Of a DNA stretch of 64,000 nt, positions 63,690 to 64,000 are shown piece after piece. The notes below the pieces were generated by a model. That model made no database searches. It was not told the origin of the DNA and saw nothing but the letters and a program-made list of their open reading frames with translations. Every line of letters begins with the position of its first letter. The stretch's first letter is position 1. The position numbers and the translations under genes were made by a program. The stretch is from Branchiostoma floridae (lineage: Eukaryota; Chordata; Leptocardii; Amphioxiformes; Branchiostomatidae), in contig NC_049982.1 of assembly GCF_000003815.2 (NCBI RefSeq), forward strand, positions 32,440,878 to 32,504,877, given 5' to 3'.

Positions 63690-64000
63690 CCCGTAGCCAG
63701 GATTTCGGTTGGGGGGGTTCTTTTTAGTACTAGTAAATGTGGGACCATCGAGCGCCGCAGGCGCGAGACTCACGCCGAAGGCGTGAGGTACCTAGGGGGG
63801 TCCGGGGGCATGCTCCCCCGGAAAAAATGAAATTTTGACCCTCTGAAACGCCATTTCCTGCATTTTGACCGTCAAAAATCGCTTGTGAAGTTTGATGGAA
63901 TTTCTATTAAAGGACAAGGCTTTGAGGCCAACTCCCTCGACATATTTTCACCATGTCCGACACCAAAGGCGTGAGGCGTCGCAATGGAGGTCCGGGGAAA
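63690..64000. mobile_element. End of a dispersed repeat (GTAGCCAGGATTT... GGGGGTCCGGGGGCATG)
   Basis: GTAGCCAGGATTTCGG, a G7 run, GGGGGGTCCGGGGGCATGC and TCCCCCGGAAAAAATG form a signature I associate with common marine-invertebrate repeats. A CGTGAGGCGTCGC...GGTCCGGGG block recurs at the window edge. Class unknown; it runs off the window. Confidence 0.5.

Overview
The window is animal nuclear DNA. It has spliced genes with GT-AG introns, CpG-bearing promoters, polyadenylation signals, a LINE, a tRNA-derived SINE and many short inverted-repeat DNA transposons (MITEs). The protein matches are chordate-like and the repeat style resembles amphioxus (Branchiostoma). That species assignment is my inference, not a database result. 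There is no bacterial operon, CRISPR array or viral genome. A run of 100 N (18058-18157) is an assembly gap.

Layout. Bases 1-3.8 kb: 3' part of a Tx1/L1-like LINE (ORF1 tail, ORF2 with endonuclease, reverse transcriptase and C-terminal CCHC motif) ending in a 20-bp minisatellite. Bases 4.6-12.8 kb: a dense repeat field with a ~270-bp tandem array, a ~620-bp tandem duplication carrying exon-like open segments, a ~540-bp inverted repeat and a mosaic of duplicated AT-rich units. Bases 13.16-~36.3 kb (+): a complete TIA1/TIAL1-type RNA-binding protein gene. It has thirteen coding exons, 385 codons, three RRMs and a Q/G/Y/M-rich tail, behind a promoter with clustered ETS, ZNF143-like, NRF1-like and YY1-like sites. 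Bases 39.4-~54.6 kb (+): an RNF38/RNF44-type RING-H2 E3 ligase gene with eleven coding exons, about 619 codons, a 5' UTR exon and an ETS/CRE composite promoter site. Bases 56.3-63.1 kb (-): the 3' six exons of a TRPC-like cation channel (TRP_2-like linker, S1-S6, degenerate TRP box, C-terminal coiled coil). Its N-terminus lies beyond base 64000. The ligase and channel genes converge.

The three host genes have no obvious shared pathway: stress-granule/splicing RNA binding, ubiquitin ligation and ion conduction. The most informative content beyond them is the transposon record. At least five MITE families can be separated by terminal repeats and target-site duplications: an 8-bp hAT-type family (four copies with perfect duplications), a 5-bp family with CAGGGCTCGAAATA ends, a TA family with CGCG-rich interior, two TAA PIF/Harbinger-type elements, and a 9-bp family. 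Two hAT-type copies sit almost on host splice signals. One lies 21 nt upstream of the last TIA1 acceptor; the other starts at position +6 of a TRPC donor. One hAT-type copy has been split by a 1.4-kb CpG-rich element. I found no clearly new biochemical system. The best candidates for novelty are the splice-site insertions, a 34-bp-stem hairpin in a TIA1 intron, the MITE families, and the altered pore and TRP-box residues of the channel.
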